From Lewinellaceae bacterium (GTDB lineage Bacteria; Bacteroidota; Bacteroidia; Chitinophagales; Saprospiraceae), in contig JACJXW010000004.1 in the NCBI GenBank assembly GCA_020636405.1, forward strand, positions 2,592,001-2,656,000: a DNA stretch of 64,000 bases, read 5' to 3'. Under the pieces are notes generated by a model. The model did no database searches. It was given only the letters and a program-made list of their open reading frames with translations, and was not told where the DNA came from. This document shows positions 27,623-36,460 of the stretch, in pieces. The translations under genes and the position numbers were made by a program. The first letter of the stretch is position 1; each line of letters opens with the position of its first letter.

Positions 27623-29806
27623 TCAATTTTCATACCGGCTCAACAACGCTGCAAATCGAGGATCGGGCTGCAGGCCCTGTAGGAATGGCGTAGACCGCAG
27701 GTCGTCGAAGGCGCTGAATCCGCCTTCCAGCGCCTGCTCCAGCCATTCGAGTGCCTGGTCCTGGTCTCCCTGCAGGGAGAGCGCGCAGGCCAGTAATACG
27801 AACCCCTCCATATCGCCCGGCTTCAGCTGGACGTACTTCCTGAAGTATTTTTCCGATTCCGCGTAGTTGGGCAGGTCCGCCAGATAAATGAAGCCAAGGT
27901 TGTAAGTCGGTTCCGACATATAGGGGTGGTATTGCAGGGCTGCCTGGTAGTATGACGCCGCCTCTGCCGGCTGCCCGTTTATCTGTGCCAGATACCCCAG
28001 CTTATTATTGGTGAGAGCATCTTTGGGATTGAGCTGATAGGCTTTGAGGTAAGCATCCTTGGCTTTGTCCATCCGGTTCTGGGCTTCCCGGGCAAGGCCC
28101 AGGATGAAGTAGGCGTAGGTATAGTTGCTGTCAAAGGCAATCGATGCTTCGGCCAGTTCCGCTGTCCGCTGGTAATCCCCTTGTTTGTAGGCGATCTTGG
28201 CCAGGTTGTATCGGGGAGGGACGTAATCTTCCCTTAGTTCCAGCGCCTGTTCAGCTGTTGTGGCCGCCTCATCATACCTGGCCATTTCCAATTGGGCGGT
28301 GCTGATATTTCCCACCGGCACGACCCAGCCGGGCGACAGCTCATGGGCTTGCTCAAAGTATTCGAGGGCCTTCCGGTAATTTTTCAGCCTCAGATAGGCT
28401 AATCCTAGCTCATTGTATACGTGGGGGGCCAGTGAGTCAATACTAAGCGATTGTTCCTGTTTGCGGATGGCCAGCTGGAGGATGGAATCCTTGTTGGGCA
28501 TCAGCTCTCCCCGCAGCCTCAAGGCGAGCCCTTCGAAATAGGCCTGCCGGGCCTTGAGGTCATCGTACAGGAAATTGCCGGCGCCGACCAGTTCTGCCGC
28601 TTTGTCCAGGTATTCCGGGTAATACTGGTAGCTGGGGTCGTACTGCCAGCGGCGGGACATCTCTTCCGGACTGGCTTCCAGGTAGGCATTGATGGCCTGC
28701 TGGGCGTCGTCCTGCAGGGCGGCGGCCAGGTTGAGGCGCTGGGCGCTCAGTAAGGGCTGAAGCGGGGCCACCTGCTGCATCTGTTGAAACAGGGCATAGG
28801 CAGAACCTGCCTCCGGATAGAGAAGGTGCCCTTCGGCCAGGGCCCGTTCGAATTGTTGGTAAAGCGGATGGATGACAGTATCGCCCGCGGTGGGTAAGGT
28901 ACTTCGCGGCGTGGCGAAAGCCATGTTTTCCTCTTTTATTTTCTGGCGCTCCAGCAGTGCCAGCAGCGTATCCTCATCGACGCGGAAGAGCTCGCTACTT
29001 CCCGGGCCCCTCGTCATAGGGTACTGGTCCGCTCGTTTGGATACTTCATCTTTGAGAAAGCTCTCCAGTTCCCGCAGCTCTACCTTGAGGTTCTTGTTTG
29101 ACCGCTCATCGGCAAGCCCTTTGAGGCCATCGATGAGAAAATAGGAAAACAGTCCCCTGCCGCCGCCCCATTGTTCTCCTTCCAGGGAAAACTGGTTGGG
29201 CTCACAGGAAAGGATCCGGATCTCATTGTTGAATGCCCGGGCCAGGCCTTCATTGGTGGCCACCACACCGCCCGTTTCGCTGCCGGCCAGCTTGCCTGCC
29301 CGGCAGGCGTCCGTGATCAGGATGACCTCTACATCAAGCCTGACGCTGAGGGTTTGGATGACCTTTTGCAGCATTTCGACCGGGTAAGTGCCGCTGCCCA
29401 TGTAGTTGACGGCTTTGGCATCGTAGGCCAGCAGATACCCCTGGTCCATCATGATCTTGTTCTCCAGGTCGCCGTGGCCGGAAAAGTAGATGATGGCGCG
29501 GTCTCCGGCCTTGCTCTGTTCCACCAGCCAGTACAGGGCCATGGCGATTTCCCCACGGGTAGCCTGTCCGTTGAGCAACATCCTGATGTTGTCTGACGGT
29601 ATATTACCTCCGGCGGCGGACTGCAGGAATTCGGCCATGGCCATGGCATCACGGTGGGCAAACTTCAACGAGGGAATACGCTCATCCTCATAATCCGAAA
29701 TACCGATGATTACTGCACGGGCGGATCCCTTACCGGCCATAGCGCCGATCTGCGCCCGGGCAGGCAGGCACAGGGCCAACAGCAACAGAAAAAAGGAAAA
29801 CCTCAT
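27623..29806 (-). CDS. Exported caspase-fold (C14) protein with TPR repeats
   Basis: 727 residues from the ATG at 29806, chosen because it opens a clean signal peptide (MRFSFFLLLLALCLPARA). The caspase domain spans about 30-290: start ARAVIIGISDYEDERIPSL, catalytic His in IIYFSGHGDLE (near 108), catalytic Cys in ILITDACRAGKLAG (near 165). From about 400 to the end there are TPR repeats (YNELGLAYLRLKNYRKALEY, AYFILGLAREAQNRMDKAKD). The family cleaves after Arg, Lys or Asp, or scaffolds. With a signal peptide it should act in the periplasm or outside. The repeat array ends just after its stop codon. Confidence 0.9.
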   Translation of the reverse strand: MRFSFFLLLLALCLPARAQIGAMAGKGSARAVIIGISDYEDERIPSLKFAHRDAMAMAEFLQSAAGGNIPSDNIRMLLNGQATRGEIAMALYWLVEQSKAGDRAIIYFSGHGDLENKIMMDQGYLLAYDAKAVNYMGSGTYPVEMLQKVIQTLSVRLDVEVILITDACRAGKLAGSETGGVVATNEGLARAFNNEIRILSCEPNQFSLEGEQWGGGRGLFSYFLIDGLKGLADERSNKNLKVELRELESFLKDEVSKRADQYPMTRGPGSSELFRVDEDTLLALLERQKIKEENMAFATPRSTLPTAGDTVIHPLYQQFERALAEGHLLYPEAGSAYALFQQMQQVAPLQPLLSAQRLNLAAALQDDAQQAINAYLEASPEEMSRRWQYDPSYQYYPEYLDKAAELVGAGNFLYDDLKARQAYFEGLALRLRGELMPNKDSILQLAIRKQEQSLSIDSLAPHVYNELGLAYLRLKNYRKALEYFEQAHELSPGWVVPVGNISTAQLEMARYDEAATTAEQALELREDYVPPRYNLAKIAYKQGDYQRTAELAEASIAFDSNYTYAYFILGLAREAQNRMDKAKDAYLKAYQLNPKDALTNNKLGYLAQINGQPAEAASYYQAALQYHPYMSEPTYNLGFIYLADLPNYAESEKYFRKYVQLKPGDMEGFVLLACALSLQGDQDQALEWLEQALEGGFSAFDDLRSTPFLQGLQPDPRFAALLSRYEN

Positions 29807-29964
29807 AGGAGGTAACTTTTTGCCGGATGAATAAATAGAAGGACTGAAGACGTTCGTGTATATATGGGAAAGCCGCGCCATAATTGTTTTCTTTAAGTTT
29901 TATTCGGGCAATGCCCTGCCGCCGGTTTGATTTGCGCCCTAACCAGGCAGGCCTACAAAATGAG

Positions 29965-29998
29965 TCGAAAACGAAATCGTTTTCGATAAGTATATTTG
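29965..29998 (+). promoter_or_regulatory. Candidate operator-promoter for the second HExxH gene
   Basis: A perfect inverted repeat, TCGAAAACGA-AA-TCGTTTTCGA (29965-29986), is followed by TATATTTG at 29991-29998, an exact fit to the Bacteroidota -7 element TAnnTTTG. The palindrome lies where the -33 element would be, so a bound dimer would block or recruit polymerase. The AAAACGA/TCGTTTT arms resemble LacI-type sites (inference). The gene start is 57 bases downstream of the -7 element. Confidence 0.6.
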
Positions 29999-30055
29999 AT
30001 GAAATCGAAAGGGGTTACCTCTACATTTGCTAATTTACACCAAAATCCTAAACTG

Positions 30056-31714
30056 ATGAACGCATTTCCGATCCGAGCTTATTGTCTGGTTTTCTTTTTA
30101 GCCGCAACCTTTATAGCGGCTGCTCAGGGCGATGCCCTGGTATTTCAGCCATTGGGTAACGACGACCCTTCCGTTTCGCCCAATGCCTACAAGCAGGAAG
30201 TGGCACAGCAGGTCTACGATATCCTGGTCAAGGCCAGGGGGGATAACCGCTTCGATCCGCCTTCCTTCGAACTGGTAGGTACCGAAACCAACGGGGCCAA
30301 AATCCTGTATCTGGAAAACCGCATCCTTCTCGAAGAGAAGGCCTATGATGTATGCAGGCAGTTTGGAGCCGATTCCATCAACGTTCTGGCCACCCTGCTG
30401 GCCCACGAACTGATCCATTTTTACGAAAAACATGGCTGGACGAGCAAGTTCTCCAGTTCCTTTGCCGGCCTGGAGATCGGCGATACCCTCGGCAAACTGA
30501 GCACCAAGATCATCAACGAGACACAAGCCGATTACCTGGGCGGTTTCCTGGCCTATTCGGCGGGTTACGATGTCTTCGACAAAGGAGATGAGTTCATGGC
30601 TGCCTTATACCAAAAATATGAACTGAAAGAGTTTACCGAGGGTTACCCGAGCCTGTCCGACCGCCGCGCCATGGCCCGCAGTTCCGCTGCAAAAGTTGGG
30701 GAATTGGCCGATATATTTGACATCGCCAACCTCATGGCCATCACCGCTCAGTCCGAACAGGAATACCAGGCGGCGCAAGCCTTGTACGAATACATCCTGG
30801 AGGATTACCAAAGCCGGGAGCTCTATAACAACCTGGGGGTAATGGCCACCTATGAAGCGCTCATGTATTTCAATGAGAGCGAAATGAAATACCACCTGCC
30901 CCTGCAACTCGAACTGGAGTTTAAAAGCTCCAGGGGCAGCGGGTTCGCCGAGAAGCGGGAGGCGCTGTTGCGCAAGGCAGCCAACTACTTCGATTACGCC
31001 ATCGGCCTGGACGCCGGTTACGCTCCGGCCTACCTCAATAAGGCCTGCGTGCTGACCCTTCTGAAGGATTACGACCGCGCGCGCTTCTATGCGGAAAAGG
31101 AAGCCCTGGATAAAGCCGGAGCGGTTAACAAACACATGGCCGGCAGCGTAGAGGTCCTAATGGGGATCATTGCTGATCAGGAAGGCAAATCCCAGGATGC
31201 CGCCCGCCATTTTGACAACGCCATCGCTCTGGGGAACCCCCTGGGAGAATACAACAAGAAAGTTCTGATGGGAGAATCGGTTGAAAGGGAAGAAGTCATG
31301 AGCTTTTCCTTCGACCAAACCGAGCAGATCGATGATGTGGACCTGCTCAACTTTACGCGCCGGCCCAAGGGCAAACAGAAAATTGCCCTGACCCTGAATC
31401 CCAAGATCAACTTTTTCGAATTTGTCCTGCAGGATGCCCCCGACAACTCCAAGGTTATGCTTCTGGAATCGAAATTAGAATCCAGCAGAAGGATATTGTA
31501 CCTGTACCATATGACCGAAAAGGGCTTCACCGGAAAAACTCAAAAAGGCATCCAGTTAGGGGATACCCGGGACAAGGTGAAAACCCTGTATGGGGACCCC
31601 GTACTTTCTCTGCTGAGCACCAACGGCGAGATCATGAAGTACAAGAACATCCTCTTTTTCCTGGGGCCGGATCAGAAGGTCAGAAAGTGGGGCGTCTACG
31701 AAAATACGAAGTGA
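30056..31714 (+). CDS. Exported HExxH (M48-like) metallopeptidase, paralogue
   Basis: 552 residues from the ATG at 30056, which opens a signal peptide (IRAYCLVFFLAATFIAAAQG). It shares the layout of the 22107 gene: zinc motif LLAHELIHFYEKHGW, then NETQADYLGGFLAYSAG (a better M48-like ExxAD site), GYPSLSDRRAMARS, a TPR-like middle (SRELYNNLGVMATYEA, PAYLNKACVLTLLKDYDRA) and a C-terminal BamE-like motif (GIQLGDTRDKVKTLYGDP). It is divergent from the caspase-TPR gene, with the palindromic promoter between. The shared plan suggests that the protease pair and the caspases belong to one envelope system (inference). Confidence 0.82.
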   Translation: MNAFPIRAYCLVFFLAATFIAAAQGDALVFQPLGNDDPSVSPNAYKQEVAQQVYDILVKARGDNRFDPPSFELVGTETNGAKILYLENRILLEEKAYDVCRQFGADSINVLATLLAHELIHFYEKHGWTSKFSSSFAGLEIGDTLGKLSTKIINETQADYLGGFLAYSAGYDVFDKGDEFMAALYQKYELKEFTEGYPSLSDRRAMARSSAAKVGELADIFDIANLMAITAQSEQEYQAAQALYEYILEDYQSRELYNNLGVMATYEALMYFNESEMKYHLPLQLELEFKSSRGSGFAEKREALLRKAANYFDYAIGLDAGYAPAYLNKACVLTLLKDYDRARFYAEKEALDKAGAVNKHMAGSVEVLMGIIADQEGKSQDAARHFDNAIALGNPLGEYNKKVLMGESVEREEVMSFSFDQTEQIDDVDLLNFTRRPKGKQKIALTLNPKINFFEFVLQDAPDNSKVMLLESKLESSRRILYLYHMTEKGFTGKTQKGIQLGDTRDKVKTLYGDPVLSLLSTNGEIMKYKNILFFLGPDQKVRKWGVYENTK

Positions 31715-31891
31715 CCCCGGTAGAGATACCTGGGAAGAAATAGGGAAATACATGGGAATACCTGGAAATGTAATGGCGTTTTCCAATGTGTTTCCATGTA
31801 TCTCCATCCATTGTTTTTATAACAAACTCCAAGCAGGGGCCAGCGACACAGGGAAGGGGAGTTCTTTTATGATTAGGATGTTTCCACCTGA

Positions 31892-34800
31892 TTACTTCCC
31901 TGCCTGCTGCAACAGTTCATAAGCCTGGCTGATAAGAGCTGGCACCAGTTCTTTTATCTTGGATTTCGGGCCTTGCCAGCTGACCTTTCCGATGAGTTCC
32001 GGCTTGTCACTACCCAGGCGGGTGACGGCGCCCCTAAGCATAATGCCACCGCCCCGTTCGTCGTATCGGGCAATGATCTTATAACTGTTCCGGTATCTGG
32101 GCAGGTCGAAGTAGGCCAGGTTGGAGCCAATGCCTTTGGCCGATTCATTGCGGAAGAATCCCGCCATCTCGTCTTCCAGCCCCAGGGGGTCATCCCAGAA
32201 GGATTCGGTATCTCTTATCTCCGGCCTTACAAAAACGGGCTTTTCCTGAGCGATGGGTATAGAAACGGTATCGTTGACAATACCGATGTAAAAGCTTTGT
32301 CCGCCTTCCGGTGGCGCCATTCGGGGGGTTTGCATCCCCCCGATGCCTTCTGCCAATTCGGGCACCTTGTCCAGCGAATATTGGAAAAGGCGGCTGACGT
32401 CGACGTATCCGTTGCTGGTACGCGCCACGTATTCCATTCCCTGCAAGAGGCTGAAGGTGAGCAGCCCCTGGCCGTAGCGGCTGGCCTCGTAGCTGGATTT
32501 ATCGGCGGCGCTGCCGGAGAGGACGAACATACCGGTTCGGTCTTTCATACGCTCCAGCGCCAGGATCTGGTCGGCGTTGAGGTCCTTCTGAGCGCTGCCC
32601 AGGTCTTCCAGTACCTTACCCGAATTGCAGGCGTCGAAGATCAGGATCTGTTTAAGGGCGGCAATTTCCTTGATCCAATCGGTGAGCTCGGCCGTGGAAA
32701 TGGCGCCGTTCTTCCGGATCTCGGGGTCACTGAGGTCTGTACTCCCGATAGCGCCGGTGAGGTAGTAGAACTGAGATTCTTCGCCAGGGGGGGAGTAGGC
32801 TATTCCGTGGCCGGAGAAGTACACCAGGATAATGTCGGTCGACAAGGCCTTTTCGGCGATCTCATCGAGGGTAGCCTTAACGTTCTCCTTATTTGAGCGC
32901 CATTTCCTGGAATCCTGGCTTGTACTCAACAAATAGGTGTGAACGGCCTGGACGCCAAAAAGTGCCCTGCCGGAAGCCTGCAGCGCCTGGCTCATAGCGA
33001 GGGCGTCCTTGTCAGGGTATAAAAGGTCCAGGCTCTTGCCCTCGTAGTCGGAGGTCCCTATGCATACTGCAAAAAGTTCGGGGTCTTTGGCTGTTTCGAA
33101 AGAGAAAGTAGGCACTTCCTCTTCTTTGCCGCCCTTCTTGCCGATGAGATCCGGGGAATAGTTGATGCGCACCGGCGCGCTCTTGAGCCAACCGGCCTCA
33201 TTATAAACCTGTACGGCTAAGGAGTTGTCCGGCCCGGGTTGGTAGTATTTGGCGTATGCTTTCAGGTCGAACCGGAATTCGGCCTGCTTGTCTTTGTTCT
33301 CCGTGAAAAATACCTCCTTATTGTTGACCAGGAAACTGATCTTGCCGATGCCGCCATTGCGTTCGGTGAGGTTTACCAGCAATTCGTCCCGTACTATTCG
33401 CAGGGCTACCTCCGGGTAAAGTTTTACGGAGTCGAACTTACTGACATCCCGCAGGGGGGTATCCGTAAGGCCCATCAGGTTAGCGAGCAGGCCGGGGGCG
33501 TAGTACCGTTCATCCAGCTGGCTTAGCGATACGATCTCGTTGCCGACGGTGTAATGCATGAGGCGCATGGCGCCAGGCGAAGCGTCGAAGAGGCCGGAGG
33601 GGGCAGTCACCGCCCAGTCATTGGAGCCTAGTTGGATGAGGCTGGCGATCTCCTCACCGCGCTGCCAGTCCCATATTTTGAGCATGCCATCCTTGCTGCC
33701 GCTGTAGATCAGGCGCCCATCGGGGGAAAAAACAGCGGTATTGACCACTCCCCGATGGCCGGTGAGGGTGTCGATGGCCGTTTTGTCGGGCCTCATCAGG
33801 ATGATGTTCTTCCCGTTGGGAATGGCCATCACTTTACTGTCGGGGGAGAAACTGGCCCTTCCCTCGAACAGTTCCCAGCCGTTGTCTTCCCACAGTAGTT
33901 CGCCTCTGTTGTCCCACAGGCGGAGCTTGTCGTCCTTACTCCGGGTGAGCATATACTGGCCATCGGGGGAGATAAGGGCGGCTTCTACGCCGGTATTGTG
34001 CGGTAGTTCCTTGATGAGTTCTCCGGTTTGGGTGTTCCACAACCGGGCGTCCAGCAGTTCGGAGGCCGATAGGATGGTATCCCCGCTGGGGAAGAAGTCA
34101 GCGGCGTAAGTCCGATAGTCTTTACCGGCCATTTCCTGGATCTCGTTACCCAGGCTGTCCCACAGAATAGCACGGCTGTCGCCATTGGTACTGAGTACGT
34201 ATCTGCCGTCCCGGGAGACGGCCAGGGAGACGGCCTCCAGCCCTTTGGTGTTGCTGGACCGGAACAGGCTGTCTTTACTGAAAAAGACATTGAGCTTCCC
34301 GTCCCATCCGGCGGTATACATTCGTTGCCCGTCCGGGCTGTAGGCTACCTCATCGACCCGGGTATGGTGAGGTATGCCGTGCAGAATATCCCTTCCCGTG
34401 AGGTCCCAGATGCGGGCGCCATTAGAAGAGCCTACCAGGAGCTGTGTGCCGGCAGGGTGAGGCGCGATGGACAAAATGTCCGCTCCATATCCATTGAGCC
34501 GGTGGCGAACATTGCCCTGCATATCCCAGAACAGGATGGCCTCCGATTCATCGCTGAACGACAGGATCTCATTACCGTTGTTCGAAAACCTGGCCAGGCG
34601 CACGGCGGCATTGTGCTGAAACTCCTGTAGTTTTTCTTCCTCCAGATTGAAAAGCACAGCTGTACCGTCATTGCTTCCCGATAAGAAGCCCCGTTGAGGA
34701 TGGGCGGCCAGGCTCTTGATCTCGTAGTAGTGCAGCAGGAAGTCCTTGACGGGTTTCCCGTCCGGAGTCCAAACGGCAATGCGCCCATTGATGCTACCGG

Positions 34801-35437
34801 TCAGCAGGGTTTTGCTATCCGGAGAAAAAACCAGGCTGGTAAAACTTTCGTCGGCCTGAATATCAGCGGTTTTTCGATTCTGGTTGTCCCATATTTTGGC
34901 GATCCCTTTTTCAAAATCCTGTTGGACCGCGGCCAGATGGTTGCCATCGGGAGAGAAAGCCAACTCCATAACCGTAGCGCTGAACGCCCGTTCCCGCCAC
35001 AGGCGTTTGCCGGCAATGTCCCAAATGGTAACCACCCCGTTGGTGCTGCCGGCGGCGATCTTTTTTCCATCCGGGGAAAAGACGGCATGGTTGCTGTTGC
35101 TGCTGCCGGAGAGCTCCAGGATCTGTTCGCCGGAGAGGTTCCATATTTTCACTCCTCCCATGCCGCAGGTAAGCAGGTGTTGGCCATCGGAAGAAAAGTC
35201 GACCGCCAGCACCTCGTTGCTTTCCGATTCCTTAAGGGTAGCGATCAGATGCCCATCGCGGTCCCAAAGGCGGGTAGTCTGATCCGAACTGGCGGTAAGG
35301 ATGTGCCTGCCGTCCGGAGAAAGAGCGAAGTAATTGAGGTAACTGGTATGCCCAACTGGTACAATGAGCTGGGGTTGCTGACTAAAGGCGGCAATAGAAA
35401 GTAATAAGCTGGCAGCCAATAAGGTATAACTATTCAT
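31892..35437 (-). CDS. Exported WD40-caspase (C14) protein, copy 1
   Basis: 1181 residues from the ATG at 35437, which opens a signal peptide (YTLLAASLLLSIAAFSQQ). Residues about 25-610 are WD40 blades (LSPDGRHILTASSDQTTRLW and many SPDGQ/IWD repeats). A conserved linker follows (SGLFDASPGAMRLMHY, LDERYYAPGLLANLMG, LTERNGGIGKISFLVN). The caspase domain has His in LVYFSGHGIAY (near 874) and Cys in ILIFDACNSGKVLE (near 937). A C-terminal domain (KPVFVRPEIRD, LAYFDLPRYRNSYKIIARY) is shared with the two paralogues at 40135 and 43717. Substrate and trigger are unknown; the propeller is the probable sensor. Confidence 0.9.
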   Translation of the reverse strand: MNSYTLLAASLLLSIAAFSQQPQLIVPVGHTSYLNYFALSPDGRHILTASSDQTTRLWDRDGHLIATLKESESNEVLAVDFSSDGQHLLTCGMGGVKIWNLSGEQILELSGSSNSNHAVFSPDGKKIAAGSTNGVVTIWDIAGKRLWRERAFSATVMELAFSPDGNHLAAVQQDFEKGIAKIWDNQNRKTADIQADESFTSLVFSPDSKTLLTGSINGRIAVWTPDGKPVKDFLLHYYEIKSLAAHPQRGFLSGSNDGTAVLFNLEEEKLQEFQHNAAVRLARFSNNGNEILSFSDESEAILFWDMQGNVRHRLNGYGADILSIAPHPAGTQLLVGSSNGARIWDLTGRDILHGIPHHTRVDEVAYSPDGQRMYTAGWDGKLNVFFSKDSLFRSSNTKGLEAVSLAVSRDGRYVLSTNGDSRAILWDSLGNEIQEMAGKDYRTYAADFFPSGDTILSASELLDARLWNTQTGELIKELPHNTGVEAALISPDGQYMLTRSKDDKLRLWDNRGELLWEDNGWELFEGRASFSPDSKVMAIPNGKNIILMRPDKTAIDTLTGHRGVVNTAVFSPDGRLIYSGSKDGMLKIWDWQRGEEIASLIQLGSNDWAVTAPSGLFDASPGAMRLMHYTVGNEIVSLSQLDERYYAPGLLANLMGLTDTPLRDVSKFDSVKLYPEVALRIVRDELLVNLTERNGGIGKISFLVNNKEVFFTENKDKQAEFRFDLKAYAKYYQPGPDNSLAVQVYNEAGWLKSAPVRINYSPDLIGKKGGKEEEVPTFSFETAKDPELFAVCIGTSDYEGKSLDLLYPDKDALAMSQALQASGRALFGVQAVHTYLLSTSQDSRKWRSNKENVKATLDEIAEKALSTDIILVYFSGHGIAYSPPGEESQFYYLTGAIGSTDLSDPEIRKNGAISTAELTDWIKEIAALKQILIFDACNSGKVLEDLGSAQKDLNADQILALERMKDRTGMFVLSGSAADKSSYEASRYGQGLLTFSLLQGMEYVARTSNGYVDVSRLFQYSLDKVPELAEGIGGMQTPRMAPPEGGQSFYIGIVNDTVSIPIAQEKPVFVRPEIRDTESFWDDPLGLEDEMAGFFRNESAKGIGSNLAYFDLPRYRNSYKIIARYDERGGGIMLRGAVTRLGSDKPELIGKVSWQGPKSKIKELVPALISQAYELLQQAGK

Positions 35438-35656
35438 AGTGTGATTTTTGGGCTTCTCGGTATTGCCCCTCAATGGCGACAGACAGTGATTGGAGTCTGC
35501 ATTTTGTTATCGTATCGGCCAGTCGTTGGGGCAATGATATTCCAGGCCCAGTGCTTAAGGGTCCCTGAAATTAAATATTTTCTGCATTTTTCCTATTACC
35601 AGCTTCCATTCTTTCCGAAAGGGGCCTTAGCTCTGCTTTTAGTCAGGAAGGCATTG

Positions 35657-36127
35657 CTATTGATTGTCGTGGGTAGTCAGAGGGATGTGGCCCATATCGG
35701 TCACCAGGCTGCAAACCCCCTGATTGTCCAGGTGGGCAAGCTGGTTTTCGACCGACTCTAACTCCATTTCCGTCAGGATCAGGGCGCCGAAGTTGAAGAT
35801 AAAACCTTCCAGCAGGATGCCGTCTTCTTCGCTTTCGGCAGCATCGACGGACAGTACCCCTCCCGGGGCGATCGTCAGGCTGGCCCCTTTGTTCACCTTC
35901 AGGGATTGGATCAGCGGCGCAACACAGCCGACTTCAGGATAGAATCGGTGCTCCTGGTAAGGAACAATGACAATGTCTTTCCACGCAGGCACCTGCCCGC
36001 CTACCCAGTTCTGGGGCTCCATCCAGTCGGTCTCCCGGCCGGGTGTTCCTCCTTGCCAGTAAACTTCCTGGGCGAAAGCGGCGAAAAAAAGATGCAATAT
36101 GATCAGAACAGCGAATGAGGTTTTCAT
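35657..36127 (-). CDS. Small exported protein with a NW..G.VP-type beta module
   Basis: 156 residues with a signal peptide (MKTSFAVLIILHLFFAAFAQ). The body (WMEPQNWVGGQVPAWKDIVI, then LKVNKGASLTIAPGGVLSVD) follows the same template as the N-terminal part of the T9SS cargo proteins at 16331 and 18309 (NW.N..., LxKGxxLTI..GA.L). It has no sorting domain or enzymatic motif, so it is a stand-alone version of that module. It is in the same direction as the WD40-caspase gene, whose start lies 220 bases downstream. Confidence 0.65.
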   Translation of the reverse strand: MKTSFAVLIILHLFFAAFAQEVYWQGGTPGRETDWMEPQNWVGGQVPAWKDIVIVPYQEHRFYPEVGCVAPLIQSLKVNKGASLTIAPGGVLSVDAAESEEDGILLEGFIFNFGALILTEMELESVENQLAHLDNQGVCSLVTDMGHIPLTTHDNQ

Positions 36128-36247
36128 GACCTAAGGTTTATATTGCCTTTATTTACACAACAGGCAAAAGGTTACCTTCGGGGAAGTTTTCGGAATGCGC
36201 TGTTCGCCCTTCGCGAGAGTCCCAGCGTCTTTTCCCTGTCGCTGCCA

Positions 36248-36460
36248 ATCCACGAATCCAAGAATCCCCGTCTTCGCCATCACCTTCGCCATCACCTTCG
36301 CCATCACCTTCGCCAAGGCTACGGCGCTCGGAGAAGGCTACGGCGCTCGAAGAAGGCTACGGCGGGCAGAGACGAATCCCGAATCAACGAATCCCGAATC
36401 CCGAATCCCGAATCAACGAATCCCGAATCCCCGAATCCCGAATCAACGAATCACGAATCA
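36248..36460. repeat. Composite minisatellite overlapping the hypD stop codon
   Basis: Three short tandem repeats in a row. CTTCGCCATCAC occurs about three times (near 36272-36310). AAGGCTACGGCGCTCG occurs about three times (36314-36362). CGAATCCC/CGAATCAA-type 8-mers run from about 36373 to 36460. The last CGAATCA contributes the TGA stop of the minus-strand hypD-like gene. Confidence 0.8.
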
